Numbered from the stretch's first letter, positions 8,992-18,499 are shown. The stretch: 64,000 nucleotides of DNA from Exiguobacterium sp. Leaf196 (GCF_001423965.1 NZ_LMPV01000006.1:1-64000), one strand, 5' to 3'. Notes: generated by a model from the sequence alone, not told the origin. Program-made: numbers and translations.

Positions 8992-9185
8992 ATACTGTCA
9001 CTCTCCCTTAAATTGATATTTCTCTATCGGTAAAGTTCCTTTCTTCCGCATCACTTAAACGCATTTAGCAGAAATTCAACTGTTCGACCGACATTTTAGT
9101 TCAGTCTATCAGGTAGTTTAAGGTATACTGATAACGCATAAGAAATCATGGATTTCTGACATTACGGAAAGAGAGTGGATACGAA

Positions 9186-9899
9186 ATGGGTCGTAAATGG
9201 AATAACATTAAGGAAAAAAAGGCATCAAAAGACAAAAATACAAGTCGGATCTACGCAAAGTTCGGTCGTGAGATTTATGTAGCGGCAAAACAAGGCGAAC
9301 CAGATCCAGAATCTAACCAAGCGTTAAAGGTCGTACTCGAACGAGCGAAGACATATAACGTTCCCCGTGCCATCGTTGATCGAGCGATTGAAAAAGCAAA
9401 AGGTGGAGCGGAAGAAAACTATGATGTACTTCGTTATGAAGGATTTGGTCCAAGCGGTTCAATGGTCATCGTCGAAACATTGACGAACAACGTCAACCGG
9501 ACGGTTTCTGACGTGCGTGCTGCATTTGGGAAAAATGGCGGAAACATGGGCGTTAGTGGATCCGTTGCTTACATGTTCGATGCGACTGCTATCTTTGCGT
9601 TTGAAGGAAAATCTGCGGATGACGTGCTCGAATTGATGATGGAAGCGGATATCGATGTTCGCGACATCCTCGAAGAAGACGATTCTGTCATCATCTACGC
9701 CGAGCCAGAACAATTCCATGCTGTGCAAGAAGCGTTGAAAGCTGCAGGAATCACCGAATTCTCGCTTGCTGAACTCGTCATGCTCGCTCAAAACGAAGTC
9801 GTGTTATCTGAGGACGACGTTGCACAATTCGAGAAAATGATCGATGCACTTGAAGATCTTGAGGATGTACAACAGGTCTACCATAACGTAGAGTTATAA
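9186..9899 (+). CDS. yebC: YebC/PmpR-family protein (YeeN type)
   Basis: A 237-residue member of the YebC/PmpR family. The opening [20 protein letters not shown] and [18 protein letters not shown] are characteristic of the YeeN branch in Bacillota. YebC proteins are DNA-binding regulators in some bacteria, and members have also been linked to relief of ribosome stalling, so the exact role is open. TATACT at 9124-9129 may be its -10. It is monocistronic and ends in an exceptionally long terminator stem. Confidence 0.92.
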   Translation: MGRKWNNIKEKKASKDKNTSRIYAKFGREIYVAAKQGEPDPESNQALKVVLERAKTYNVPRAIVDRAIEKAKGGAEENYDVLRYEGFGPSGSMVIVETLTNNVNRTVSDVRAAFGKNGGNMGVSGSVAYMFDATAIFAFEGKSADDVLELMMEADIDVRDILEEDDSVIIYAEPEQFHAVQEALKAAGITEFSLAELVMLAQNEVVLSEDDVAQFEKMIDALEDLEDVQQVYHNVEL

Positions 9900-9950
9900 T
9901 CAAAAAGACAAGGGGATGGTCGTAACCATCCCCTTGTCTTTTTGATTATA
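9895..9950 (+). terminator. Very long perfect terminator stem of yebC
   Basis: A perfect 26-bp inverted repeat (9895-9920 with 9925-9950) around a four-base loop CGTA. It includes the yebC stop codon. The GC core ends in CTTTTTG. Confidence 0.9.
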
Positions 9951-10010
9951 CAGTTTCTATATCGGTTAACGCCCGTAATCGGTCACGCACCGTCTATCAT
10001 CATCATAAAG

Positions 10011-10028
10011 TATGAAACGCGTTTCATA
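10011..10028. promoter_or_regulatory. 18-bp perfect palindrome, probable operator
   Basis: TATGAAACGCGTTTCATA is a perfect palindrome, 117 bp before the unknown gene at 10145. The centre is GC, not CG, so it is not a cre site. The half-sites TATGAA/TTCATA resemble those of PlcR boxes but with spacing 10 instead of 8. A TetR-family operator is equally possible. Confidence 0.45.
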
Positions 10029-10057
10029 ACAAGAATAAAAAAGATTCATTTGTGATG

Positions 10058-10130
10058 TTTATTTCTTCAATTTTATGGGAACAGTAATATTCGGAGTTAA
10101 TTATAACTTATCTTGTTTTGAAGAAATAAA
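10058..10130. repeat. 13-bp inverted repeat flanking the leader of the 10145 gene
   Basis: TTTATTTCTTCAA (10058-10070) is repeated in perfect inverted form at 10118-10130, immediately before the ribosome-binding site GGGAGG. It could fold a long-range stem in the leader or be two binding sites for one regulator. Confidence 0.5.
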
Positions 10131-10144
10131 GGGAGGAACGAACG

Positions 10145-10438
10145 ATGACATATTCTTTAATTGAAACATTTAAGCACATCGTAAGCGAGGCGACCCGTTT
10201 CAAACGTGTTGATTTCGGAGGTTACGATATTTATATGCAGACGACGGATGGACGAACGATTACGGCACATATCCGCTATGACGGTGGTGGCACTGATTTT
10301 AATGAGGCTTATTTGATGCTCGAATCTAGCACTGGACAGCGTCGTACAGCAACCTTAACGCTTTATCAGTTCGAACATCTCTCTTCTTATACCGCACACA
10401 GTGAACGGACACGTGCCCTTGTCACAACGAGTGCTTGA
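10145..10438 (+). CDS. Small protein of unknown function
   Basis: A 97-residue soluble protein that I do not recognise. It has no signal peptide, membrane segment or cysteines. The predicted pattern is one helix (SLIETFKHIVSEATRF) followed by strands (YDIYMQTTDGRTITAHIRYDGGG), a short helix and LTLYQFEHLSSY. A strong ribosome-binding site (AAAGGGAGGAACGAACG) precedes ATG, and a bidirectional terminator follows, so it is a genuine single-gene unit. The palindrome at 10011 and the inverted repeat around its leader suggest dedicated regulation. Confidence 0.7.
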   Translation: MTYSLIETFKHIVSEATRFKRVDFGGYDIYMQTTDGRTITAHIRYDGGGTDFNEAYLMLESSTGQRRTATLTLYQFEHLSSYTAHSERTRALVTTSA

Positions 10439-10443
10439 TGATC

Positions 10444-10479
10444 AAAAAACACGCCTCTCATGCGAGAGACGTGTTTTTT
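10444..10479. terminator. Bidirectional terminator
   Basis: AAAAAACACG...CGTGTTTTTT with an inner CTCTC/GAGAG stem and ATGC loop, between convergent small genes. Confidence 0.88.
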
Positions 10480-10729
10480 AGTTTTCTTCTCGTTCTAAGC
10501 GTTCGAGTTCTGCGTGCGTTTGTGGGAATCCATTCGCTTGCCAATCTGCCCGATGAATGGAATCAAGCTGTGTCAGTCCGACTTCAGCCGGATCGCGTTT
10601 CGCGTCGACGCTTGGTCGATGATCAATATCGTTAGACGTCGTTTTTCGTTGTTGGTATTGTTGATAGGCGATTGTCGCAATCGCCGCTAAACCACCTAAA
10701 ATGACACCTGTCTTGAATGTTGCTCTCAT
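10478..10729 (-). CDS. Small membrane-anchored protein of unknown function
   Basis: An 83-residue protein with a single N-terminal hydrophobic segment (about residues 7-22, TGVILGGLAAIATIAY). A Gln/Arg-rich stop-transfer stretch (QQYQQRK) and a charged soluble tail ending in ELERLEREE follow. I do not recognise the family. The topology is likely inside-tail, by positive charges after the segment. It is preceded by a purine-rich site (AGAGGGGGAA) and transcribed alone, divergent from the mrp leader. Confidence 0.7.
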   Translation of the reverse strand: MRATFKTGVILGGLAAIATIAYQQYQQRKTTSNDIDHRPSVDAKRDPAEVGLTQLDSIHRADWQANGFPQTHAELERLEREEN

Positions 10730-10739
10730 GAAAGTTCCC

Positions 10740-11084
10740 CCTCTATGATCATTAGTTGTGCTCTAGATAGATGTACCCGGGTTACTTGATTTTGAATCAT
10801 TCTTCGCATGGATCAACGTGTTTTTGAAAAAAACAAAAAAAATTTCAACCTATTTCTGCCGTGTTCCTACATATTTAATAATCAAGAGAGAAAATGGCTC
10901 TATCCCTTATGCTTCAATGCTTCACGTCATGCAAGAAGGAAAAAAGTACGCTATACTTGATTCAGAAACATCTTCGACGAACAAAATGAATCGTGTTTTC
11001 TACTGGACAGTTCCGAGCTTCAACAGCTTGCGTTCGCGTCCCTTTTTCATTTTTGGTCGTCGATGTCACAAAGGAGGGAATTTC
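10740..11084 (+). other. 345-bp non-coding leader region before mrpA
   Basis: The frame of mrpA stays open back to 10818, but this stretch has no coding character and the proper ribosome-binding site lies at 11071-11078. TATACT at about 10951 could be a -10, without a convincing -35. TCGACGA (about 10974) and TCGTCGA (about 11056) are complementary and could form a leader stem. I see no recognised riboswitch. Confidence 0.4.
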
Positions 11085-13490
11085 GTGTCCGTGATGCACG
11101 GGGCTATTCTACTGCCCATATTGATCAGTCTTTTCATTCCGCTTCTAGCGAAACGCCTTCCGAACATTCATACTGGTTGGTTTGTACTTGTAGTACCTGT
11201 ACTGCTCGTTTCGTATTTCAGCCACTTTCTCCCTGGTACGATGTCAGGTGAGACCTTTACGGCACGCATGCCGTGGATCCCATCGCTCGGTATCGATTTC
11301 GTCACGTATCTCGACGGACTCGGCTTATTGTTCGCACTATTGATCACAGGAATTGGCTCACTCGTCGTTCTTTATTCCATTTTTTATTTAGATGCGAAAA
11401 AAGAATCACTCGGAACATTTTATGTCTATCTTTTGATGTTCATGACCGCCATGCTTGGGGTCGTGCTGTCAGATAACATGATCGTCCTCTATCTGTTTTG
11501 GGAATTAACGTCGATTTCGTCGTTCTTATTGATTGCCTACTGGTACGAGCGAGAACGTTCTCGTTACGGCGCTCAAAAATCGATGCTGATCACCGTCTTT
11601 GGTGGACTAGCGATGCTTGGGGGAATTGCGATTCTCTCTACACTCAGTGGATCGTTAAGTATTCGTGAGACCTATGCGTCGCTTGAGTCGATTCAAGGTG
11701 AACCCTTCTTTACGGTCGCCCTTGTTTTGTTCTTGCTAGCTGCCTTCACAAAATCTGCTCAATTTCCGTTCCATATCTGGTTACCGGATGCGATGGAAGC
11801 ACCAACCCCTGTCAGTGCCTACTTGCACTCGGCAACGATGGTCAAGGCAGGGTTGTATCTTGTCGCTCGTTTCAGTCCGATTTTTGCGGATGAATCGCTT
11901 TGGTTCTATCTCGTCTCATCTGTCGGAATATTCACCTTATTCTGGGGTTCACTCAATGCGGTGAAACAACATGATTTAAAGGGAATCCTTGCTTACTCGA
12001 CGATTTCTCAGCTTGGATTGATCATGTCCTTACTTGGACTCGGAGCAGCCGCCCTGCACGTCGACGCGTTAGATGACGGATTATATACGATTGCGACAGT
12101 CGCTGCGATTTTCCACCTGATCAACCATGCGACATTTAAAGGCAGTCTCTTCATGATGGCGGGAATCGTCGATCACGAAACCGGTACTCGCGACATTCGG
12201 AAGCTCGGTGGTCTTGCGCAACTAATGCCGATCTCTATGACGATCGCAATGATCGGGACCCTCTCGATGGCGGGAATTCCGCCATTCAATGGTTTCTTAA
12301 GTAAAGAGATGTTCTTGACGGGTGTACTTGAAGTTGCAGGATCAGATTTGTTCCACTTACCGTCTTACGGTTGGATCATTCCTGTACTCGCCGTCGTCGG
12401 AAGTATCTTCACATTCGTCTACAGCATCTTGATCGTCCGCAGAACGTTCTTCGGTAAGCGTCAAGACGATAAGTTGCCGAAGACACCCCATGAGGCACCG
12501 ATTGGCATGTTGATTCCACCACTCGTCCTCGTCTCGCTCGTCGTCATCATCGGACTCTTCCCGAATATATTATCGGATACGTTGATTCGACCAGCAGTCG
12601 AAGCGATCTTACCTCAAGTCGTTGATGCCGGTGGCAAGATTGATGTCCATATTTCAATGTGGCACGGATTCAATACCGAGTTATTTCTTACACTCGTGAT
12701 CATCAGTGCTGGCATAATTTTGTATAAAACACTCCCACGCTGGCAATCGCTTTACCACCGGATGCCACGTGACGTCTCACTGAATCATCAATATGACGCC
12801 TTGTTACGTCGTGGTGAACAGACATCGACACGTATTCACGATACGGTCATGACGGGGTATATGCGGTCGTATCTCGTCTACATCTTCGGATTCATCGTCA
12901 TCTTGATTTTGACGGCATTATACGGGTTTGATGCCTTCCGCTTCGCGGTTGATCCCATCAGCACGATTGACGCGTATGAGATCATTCTCGCTCTCGTTCT
13001 TGTCTCAAGTGCTCTCTCGATCACTTTTGCACGATCGCGGCTGACATCGATCATCTTACTCGGTGTGACAGGTTATACAGTTGCCCTGTTCTTCGTCTTA
13101 TTTCGAGCGCCAGACCTCGCCTTGACGCAACTCGTCATCGAGACGGTATCGGTCGCTTTGTTCCTGCTCGTTTTCTATCGTTTACCGGAAATCAGCCGGA
13201 AAGAAGAACGCATCCCGTTCAAGCTCGGCAATGCCTTGATTTCGGCACTCGTCGGATTGACAGTGACGCTCGTCGCCCTTGCTTCGCTCAGTCAGCGATC
13301 GTTTGCTTCGATTGCCAAGTATTACATCGATAATGTCGCTGATCTTGCCGCTGGCGGTAATATGGTCAACGTCATTCTTGTCGACTTCCGTGGCTTCGAT
13401 ACGTTGTTTGAGATTGCCGTTCTAGCACTTGCTGGAATCGGAATTTATACGATGATTAAATTCAGACAAACAGGAGGGATCGATAAATGA
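11085..13490 (+). CDS. mrpA: Mrp Na+/H+ antiporter subunit A
   Basis: The largest subunit of the Mrp antiporter, a complex related to NuoL plus NuoJ-like pieces, which expels Na+ in exchange for protons and supports alkaline and salt tolerance. The 801-residue product matches Bacillus MrpA in length. The NuoL-like proton-channel part covers about 1-560, including AAFTKSAQFPFHIWLPDAMEAPTPVSAYLHS. The C-terminal MrpA/MbhD-type domain includes RAPDLALTQLVIETVS. The GTG at 11085 is six bases after AAGGAGGG. mrpB begins inside its stop codon. Confidence 0.93.
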   Translation: MSVMHGAILLPILISLFIPLLAKRLPNIHTGWFVLVVPVLLVSYFSHFLPGTMSGETFTARMPWIPSLGIDFVTYLDGLGLLFALLITGIGSLVVLYSIFYLDAKKESLGTFYVYLLMFMTAMLGVVLSDNMIVLYLFWELTSISSFLLIAYWYERERSRYGAQKSMLITVFGGLAMLGGIAILSTLSGSLSIRETYASLESIQGEPFFTVALVLFLLAAFTKSAQFPFHIWLPDAMEAPTPVSAYLHSATMVKAGLYLVARFSPIFADESLWFYLVSSVGIFTLFWGSLNAVKQHDLKGILAYSTISQLGLIMSLLGLGAAALHVDALDDGLYTIATVAAIFHLINHATFKGSLFMMAGIVDHETGTRDIRKLGGLAQLMPISMTIAMIGTLSMAGIPPFNGFLSKEMFLTGVLEVAGSDLFHLPSYGWIIPVLAVVGSIFTFVYSILIVRRTFFGKRQDDKLPKTPHEAPIGMLIPPLVLVSLVVIIGLFPNILSDTLIRPAVEAILPQVVDAGGKIDVHISMWHGFNTELFLTLVIISAGIILYKTLPRWQSLYHRMPRDVSLNHQYDALLRRGEQTSTRIHDTVMTGYMRSYLVYIFGFIVILILTALYGFDAFRFAVDPISTIDAYEIILALVLVSSALSITFARSRLTSIILLGVTGYTVALFFVLFRAPDLALTQLVIETVSVALFLLVFYRLPEISRKEERIPFKLGNALISALVGLTVTLVALASLSQRSFASIAKYYIDNVADLAAGGNMVNVILVDFRGFDTLFEIAVLALAGIGIYTMIKFRQTGGIDK

Positions 13491-13927
13491 AAAAGCAGGC
13501 AAAAAAGCATACGAATGACGTCATCTTAGAGTCAGCAACTTCCTTTATCACGTTCGTCATCTTCCTGTTTGCTGTCTACTTGTTTTTCGCCGGACACTAT
13601 ACACCAGGTGGTGGATTCATTGGTGGTCTCGTGACGGCGTCCGCTCTCGTCTTGATCTTACTTGCTTACGACATCAAGACATTGCGCCGGATCTTACCGT
13701 TTGATTATAAATGGATCACAGCACTTGGTATGTTGATTGCCGTACTGACGGCGTCAGGAGCGCTTCTGTTCAACGTGCCGTTCTTCACGCATGCGCATGA
13801 TTATTTCAATCTGCCGTTGTTCGGTAAGACATCGCTACACACCGCGATGTTGTTTGATCTTGGTGTTTATCTTGTCGTCGTTGGTGTGACGATGACGATT
13901 ATTCAAACGATTGGGGAGAGTGATTAA
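13487..13927 (+). CDS. mrpB: Mrp antiporter subunit B
   Basis: A 146-residue MnhB-domain membrane protein with four hydrophobic segments and the family sentence [15 protein letters not shown] (about residues 35-50). It forms part of the membrane core of the Mrp complex. Its ATG overlaps the stop of mrpA (ATGA), showing translational coupling. Confidence 0.93.
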   Translation: MKKQAKKHTNDVILESATSFITFVIFLFAVYLFFAGHYTPGGGFIGGLVTASALVLILLAYDIKTLRRILPFDYKWITALGMLIAVLTASGALLFNVPFFTHAHDYFNLPLFGKTSLHTAMLFDLGVYLVVVGVTMTIIQTIGESD

Positions 13928-13928
13928 T

Positions 13929-14270
13929 ATGGAAATCATCATGGCGATCGCCGCAGGCATCCTGACGATGTGTGCCATTTATCTCATTCTCTCGAAAAGT
14001 ATTCTTCGCATTATCATCGGAACAGGGTTGCTCAGTCACGCTGCCCATCTGCTCGTCATGACAATGGGTGGATTAAAACGAGGCGCGGCTCCGGTTTTAA
14101 AGGACGGCGTGACTTCCTATACGGATCCACTGCCGCAGGCACTCGTCCTGACTGCCATCGTCATTAGCTTTGGTGTCACTGCCTTCTTCTTGGTGCTTGC
14201 GTATCGCGCTTATCAAGAGCTCGGGACCGATAATATCGAAGAGATGAAAGGAACCGATTCGAATGATTAA
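13929..14270 (+). CDS. mrpC: Mrp antiporter subunit C
   Basis: A 113-residue NuoK-like subunit with three membrane helices and the conserved [14 protein letters not shown] and [17 protein letters not shown] stretches. The ATG at 13929 comes two bases after the mrpB stop and behind GGGGAG; the frame extends into mrpB, but that start is not needed. It overlaps mrpD by 8 bp. Confidence 0.93.
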   Translation: MEIIMAIAAGILTMCAIYLILSKSILRIIIGTGLLSHAAHLLVMTMGGLKRGAAPVLKDGVTSYTDPLPQALVLTAIVISFGVTAFFLVLAYRAYQELGTDNIEEMKGTDSND

Positions 14271-15750
14271 CTTACCGCTATTACCGATCATCATTCCTTT
14301 GTTGACCGGTGTCATCTTGATGTTTTTCCCGCGATACCTCAAAGGACAACGGATCGTTTCCATCATTTCGACGATTTTAACTGTCTGTGCTTCCATCTAT
14401 CTAGTGATGACCGTCCGTTCGAATGGCATTTTAACCGTCACACTCGGTAGCTGGCCAGCACCTTTCGGGATTACGCTTGTCTCTGATATGCTGTCTGCCC
14501 TACTCGTCACGACGACGAGCATCCTCGTCCTTTGTATCATCTGGTATGCCATCGCCTACTTGAGCGACGCCTATCAACGGTACTACTATTTCATTGCCAT
14601 ACAGTTCCTGCTCGTTGGGGTCAACGGTGCGTTCACGACAGGTGATATTTTTAACATGTTCGTCTTTTTCGAAGTCTTCCTGATTTCGTCTTATGTCTTA
14701 ATCGTTCTCGGTGGAAAACCGGCCCAATTACGAGAATCGCTCAAGTATCTTTTGATTAACGTCATCTCGTCCGCGTTATTCGTCATGACGGTCGCTTTCT
14801 TATACGGGATCATCGGTTCACTCAGCATGGCGGACATCAGTCAGAAGATCACAGAGATTGGACAACCAGCGATTCTAAACGTCATCGCCTTGTTGTTCCT
14901 GATCGTTTTCGGATTAAAAGGCGCGATTTTCCCACTCTACTTCTGGTTACCTGGTTCTTATCAAGTACCACCGACACCTGTTCTTGCCTTGTTCGGTGCC
15001 TTGTTGACGAAGGTCGGGGTATATGGAATTTTACGGACGTATAGCTTGTTCTTCTCAAACGAGATCGGAACAATTCATCAAATCTTAAGTGTCCTTGCCC
15101 TTAGTACAATCATCATCGGTGTGATTGGTGCGTTAGCGACACGGGATGCGAAACAGATCATCATTTACAACATCATCGTCGCAGTTGGGGTCATCTTATA
15201 TGGGGTTTCCCTTATGACACCACAAGCACTAGAAGGAGCGATTTTCTACCTGCTTCACGATATGGTGATCAAAGCCGCGTTGTTCTTACTCGTCGGTATC
15301 ATGGTCGGGATTGCAGGTTCGAGTAAACTGAAGGATATGGGTGGTATGATCAAATCCTATCCTGTACTCGGTTGGACATTCTTCATTGCAGCGTTATCGC
15401 TTGCCGGCATTCCACCGCTTAGTGGGTTCATCGGGAAGTTCTTGATTGTTCGTGGCGGCATTGAAGCTGGTGAATTGGTCGGACCGATCATCGTTCTACT
15501 ATCCAGTCTGCTCGTCTTGTATTCGGTAGTCCAACTGTTCATGCGTGCTTTTTGGGGGACACCCAAACCGTACTCAGGTGAGAAGCAAGCGCTCGTTTCT
15601 CGACTGCTTGCACCTGCGATTGCCTTAGTTGCGCTTAGCGTCCTCTATGGCTTAGGCGCTGAGGCGATGCGTCCACTGATTCAACAAGCCGTTGAACCTC
15701 TGACGCATCCAACGCTCTATATCGATGCCGTACTCAAAGGAGGTCGCTGA
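14263..15750 (+). CDS. mrpD: Mrp antiporter subunit D
   Basis: A 495-residue NuoM/N-like proton-channel subunit with about 14 membrane helices. Conserved elements include [17 protein letters not shown], the lysine-containing [20 protein letters not shown] helix and [16 protein letters not shown]. It starts within the end of mrpC and is followed after 3 bp by mrpE. Confidence 0.94.
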   Translation: MINLPLLPIIIPLLTGVILMFFPRYLKGQRIVSIISTILTVCASIYLVMTVRSNGILTVTLGSWPAPFGITLVSDMLSALLVTTTSILVLCIIWYAIAYLSDAYQRYYYFIAIQFLLVGVNGAFTTGDIFNMFVFFEVFLISSYVLIVLGGKPAQLRESLKYLLINVISSALFVMTVAFLYGIIGSLSMADISQKITEIGQPAILNVIALLFLIVFGLKGAIFPLYFWLPGSYQVPPTPVLALFGALLTKVGVYGILRTYSLFFSNEIGTIHQILSVLALSTIIIGVIGALATRDAKQIIIYNIIVAVGVILYGVSLMTPQALEGAIFYLLHDMVIKAALFLLVGIMVGIAGSSKLKDMGGMIKSYPVLGWTFFIAALSLAGIPPLSGFIGKFLIVRGGIEAGELVGPIIVLLSSLLVLYSVVQLFMRAFWGTPKPYSGEKQALVSRLLAPAIALVALSVLYGLGAEAMRPLIQQAVEPLTHPTLYIDAVLKGGR

Positions 15751-15753
15751 TTC

Positions 15754-16230
15754 ATGGCATTTCAGGTCTTGCTCAACTTATTTCTTGCTTTCTTGTGGAT
15801 GTTTCTTGCGAATAATTTCTCGGCCTTCGGTTTCGTCATCGGCTATGCATTAGGTCTGATTGCGATGTTCGCTTTCCGTCGCGGCTTTAAGGGTCGTTTT
15901 TATCTCGGACCTGTCGTCGCACTCGTCTTGTTGTTTTTCCGCTTTCTCTATGAACTTGTCGTAGCGAACATCGATGTCCTAAAAATCATCTTAAAGCCGA
16001 AGTTAGATATTCAGCCTGGTATCTTTGCCTATGAGACGGAACTCGATCAACCGTGGCAAGTCACATTGTTATCGATGCTGATTACCTTGACACCTGGAAC
16101 ACTTGTCGTCGATATCTCGGACGATAATAAGACACTCTATATTCATGCGCTTCATATGCCAGAAGTCGACGAAGCCGTCGCATCGATTCGCGATAGTTTT
16201 GAGAAAGCCATTCTGGAGGTGAGTCGGTGA
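15754..16230 (+). CDS. mrpE: Mrp antiporter subunit E
   Basis: A 158-residue MnhE protein: two or three N-terminal membrane segments, then a soluble domain with the family motif TLLSMLITLTPGTLVVDIS (about 105-123). It is required for assembly or stability of Mrp complexes. It overlaps the mrpF start by one base (TGATG). Confidence 0.92.
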   Translation: MAFQVLLNLFLAFLWMFLANNFSAFGFVIGYALGLIAMFAFRRGFKGRFYLGPVVALVLLFFRFLYELVVANIDVLKIILKPKLDIQPGIFAYETELDQPWQVTLLSMLITLTPGTLVVDISDDNKTLYIHALHMPEVDEAVASIRDSFEKAILEVSR

Positions 16231-16514
16231 TGTTCGATATTTTAATCTATATCGCACTCGGGGGTGTCTTCCTCTCGATGCTTGGTCTATTTTACCGTGT
16301 CATTAAAGGTCCAAGTGTTGCGGATCGTGTCATCGCCTTAGATTCGATTGGTATCAGCTTGATTTCAATCGTTGGTCTTGTCTCAATCATCTTACGGACG
16401 AGCGACTACCTCGAAGTCATTCTTTTGATTGGTATACTCGCCTTCATCGGTACGGTTGCCTTTTCAAAATATATCGAGAAAGGAGAGATCATCGAACGTG
16501 ATCGCAATCAATGA
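16230..16514 (+). CDS. mrpF: Mrp antiporter subunit F
   Basis: A 94-residue, three-helix MnhF subunit with the conserved YRVIKGPSVADRVIALDSIG segment (about 22-41). The ATG at 16230 follows GGAGGTGAG by ten bases; an adjacent GTG at 16227 is also possible. mrpG starts within its 3' end. Confidence 0.92.
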   Translation: MFDILIYIALGGVFLSMLGLFYRVIKGPSVADRVIALDSIGISLISIVGLVSIILRTSDYLEVILLIGILAFIGTVAFSKYIEKGEIIERDRNQ

Positions 16515-16872
16515 ATGGATCGTCGCGGTCTTCGCCTTGCTCGGTATGGGATTTAGTCTCGTTACCGCGCTCGGTTTGATCCGCTTACCCGATGTCTATA
16601 CGCGTGCGCATGCCGCATCTAAAAGTGCGACATTAGGCGTCATGTCGATTTTGATCGGCGTCATTATTTATTTCGTCACTGAAGATGGATTTTTCTCCTC
16701 TCGTGTCGTGCTTGGTATCCTATTCGTACTCATCACGGCACCGATTGGTGGACATTTAATTGCGCGTGCTGCTTACTATAGCGACGTCCCATTATGGAAA
16801 TCGTCTGTCCGTGACGACCTGTCTAAGAATAAAGAACATGTGGAACCGAAGAAACGCCAAGATGACATGTGA
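16498..16872 (+). CDS. mrpG: Mrp antiporter subunit G
   Basis: A 124-residue MnhG subunit with three membrane helices and the hallmark GLIRLPDVYTRAHAASKSATLG (about residues 28-49). The start chosen is GTG at 16498, behind AAAGGAGAG and overlapping mrpF by 17 bp. The alternative start at 16429 would lie deep in mrpF and add residues that the family lacks. The C-terminus is a hydrophilic tail rich in Lys and Glu. This completes a seven-subunit mrp operon. Confidence 0.9.
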   Translation: MIAINEWIVAVFALLGMGFSLVTALGLIRLPDVYTRAHAASKSATLGVMSILIGVIIYFVTEDGFFSSRVVLGILFVLITAPIGGHLIARAAYYSDVPLWKSSVRDDLSKNKEHVEPKKRQDDM

Positions 16873-16887
16873 GTATATCGACATGAC

Positions 16888-16924
16888 AAAACCCTCGCTT
16901 CCGCTTACGGAAACGAGGGTTTTT
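16888..16924. terminator. Bidirectional terminator after mrpG
   Basis: AAACCCTCG.TTCCG / CGGAA.CGAGGGTTT stem with a CTTA loop and T-runs on both sides. It serves mrpG and the convergent NsrR-like gene. Confidence 0.88.
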
Positions 16925-16926
16925 GA

Positions 16927-17370
16927 TTAGGAACGCTGTAAGGGTGAAGCAGCAAATAAGAGCGCCAACTCATCACGATTATCAAGCAACTCTTCTAGTG
17001 TATGCTGTTCCAGTTCTCGGATAAAGGCTCGCAATGCTCGCCCAAGCACACCTTTTAATCGACACCCAGGTTCGATGACACAATGACCGTTGCTTCCGAA
17101 GCATTCAACGATATCCATCGGTTCCATTTCACGAACGACTTTTCCAATGTTAATGTCCTTTGGATCACGAATCAAACGGAGTCCCCCTGAGCGACCTCTC
17201 GTTGATTCGACATATCCAAGTTTCGCTAACTGTTGTGTCACTTTCATTAAATGGTTGGATGAGATGCCATAATGCTGGGCAATCTGCGGCATTGGTGTGA
17301 TAACATCCCGGTGCACACCGAGATACATCAACACGCGTAAACCATAATCCGTATACTGTGTAATTCTCAC
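16927..17370 (-). CDS. nsrR: Rrf2-family regulator, NsrR-like
   Basis: A 147-residue Rrf2 protein with an N-terminal winged helix (ITQYTDYGLRVLMYL; ISSNHLMKVTQQL; GRSGGLRL). Three cysteines (C90, C97, C103) are spaced as in NsrR, which ligates an iron-sulfur cluster and senses nitric oxide. The context ECFGSNGHCVIEPGCRLKGVL matches NsrR better than IscR or CymR. The GTG at 17370 has GGAG at 8-nt spacing and gives the typical length; an upstream TTG was rejected. No obvious target gene lies next to it. Confidence 0.85.
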   Translation of the reverse strand: MRITQYTDYGLRVLMYLGVHRDVITPMPQIAQHYGISSNHLMKVTQQLAKLGYVESTRGRSGGLRLIRDPKDINIGKVVREMEPMDIVECFGSNGHCVIEPGCRLKGVLGRALRAFIRELEQHTLEELLDNRDELALLFAASPLQRS

Positions 17371-17537
17371 AATCCTCACTCCATTCCTTCCCAAAACTGC
17401 ACTGTTATCGTAACATGAAACACTCTAACGACTACATAGTTTTGTCTCACTATTCATCTCATAATTCGAATTTGTCATCATGCTCTACACAGATTACGTA
17501 AGGAAGGAAATATTGGATTTAAAATACGAGATTTCAT

Positions 17538-17588
17538 CAAAAAAAGAGCAATTCCTTATTTCGCTTCGAAACGAGGAATCACTCTTTG
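17538..17588 (-). terminator. Terminator of the glycerophosphodiesterase gene
   Basis: On the minus strand AAAGAG...CTCTTT encloses ATTCCT/AGGAAT and a TTTCG/CGAAA top, followed by TTTTTTT. Confidence 0.85.
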
Positions 17589-17590
17589 AA

Positions 17591-18499
17591 TTATTTTGAA
17601 ATTTTTTTGGACGATTCTTTAATGACTGCATTAAAGCGATCCGCGTAGTTCGTGAAGACACCTGTAACACCATAGTCAAGCAAGCGAACCATTTCGACTT
17701 TTTCATTTACTGTATACGGATGCAACAGCAAGCCCTGTTGACGAATTGCTTTAACATTTTCACGTGTCAATGCTTTATATGAAGGACCGACTCCAACTGC
17801 ATATTTACGGATTTCCTTTAATTTCGTACTGGTTAAGGAAGACACCTCCTTTGCTTCCATCAATTGAATCAACGGGACTTTTGAATCGATGGATCTGACT
17901 TTTTGAAGACTTTCTGCACTAAACGACTGAATCAAGACTTGTCCTGATTTCACACGATCACTAGACAATCCGTTCCGTTTCAATAAATCGAGTAATTTCT
18001 TTTCCATTCCTGGATATACTTCAGGGGACTTCGTCTCAATGTAGTAATTCGCATGTTTCCCGTACTTATTCACGACTTCTTGGAGTGTCGGGACTTTTAA
18101 TCCTACATATGATTTTTTAGCGAGTGTTGGATTTGCTTTATTAAACCAACTACCCGCATCAAGTTTCTTGATTTGAGCTAATGTCTTCTCTTTGACAGCA
18201 CCCGTTCCGTTCGTCGTCCGATCGACGGTTTCGTCATGCATCGCAATCAAATGACCGTCTTTTGTCATCTGTAAATCAATTTCGATGTAATCTGCTTTAA
18301 ATTTCTTATGTCCCATTTCGTAAGCTGGCATCGTATGCTCCGGCGCATAACCTGAAGCTCCACGATGAGCAACGTTAATGATTCGATTTGAATCGAGTAA
18401 CGATTTACCTTTTGATTGTGCACCGACATCTTCTGTCGGAAGTCCTGTACTTAATACAGCTCCCGCTACCATCGTCAATCCGATTTGTTTCAGCATCAT
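17591..18499 (-). CDS. glpQ: Secreted glycerophosphodiester phosphodiesterase
   Basis: Hydrolyses glycerophosphodiesters or teichoic-acid-derived units to glycerol-3-phosphate outside the membrane. The 302-residue protein starts with a signal peptide (about 1-28, LTMVAGAVLSTGLP). The GDPD active site is intact: H45-R46 with E54 (HRGASGYAPEHT), E73/D75 (EIDLQMTKDG) and H88 (AMHDE). The late VNEKVEMVRLLDYGVTGVFTNYADR tract is typical for GlpQ. It is a single gene; two ATGs in tandem follow a purine-rich site, so the start may be three bases later. Confidence 0.92.
   Translation of the reverse strand: MMLKQIGLTMVAGAVLSTGLPTEDVGAQSKGKSLLDSNRIINVAHRGASGYAPEHTMPAYEMGHKKFKADYIEIDLQMTKDGHLIAMHDETVDRTTNGTGAVKEKTLAQIKKLDAGSWFNKANPTLAKKSYVGLKVPTLQEVVNKYGKHANYYIETKSPEVYPGMEKKLLDLLKRNGLSSDRVKSGQVLIQSFSAESLQKVRSIDSKVPLIQLMEAKEVSSLTSTKLKEIRKYAVGVGPSYKALTRENVKAIRQQGLLLHPYTVNEKVEMVRLLDYGVTGVFTNYADRFNAVIKESSKKISK

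Noticed and set aside
10011-10028. cre site reading of the 18-bp palindrome
   Set aside because: The cre centre needs CG; this palindrome has GC in the middle, so two core positions fail.
10818-11084. Open frame upstream of mrpA that would add 89 residues
   Set aside because: No ribosome-binding site before 10818 and no similarity of the added residues to MrpA. AAGGAGGG and GTG at 11085 give the standard 801 residues.
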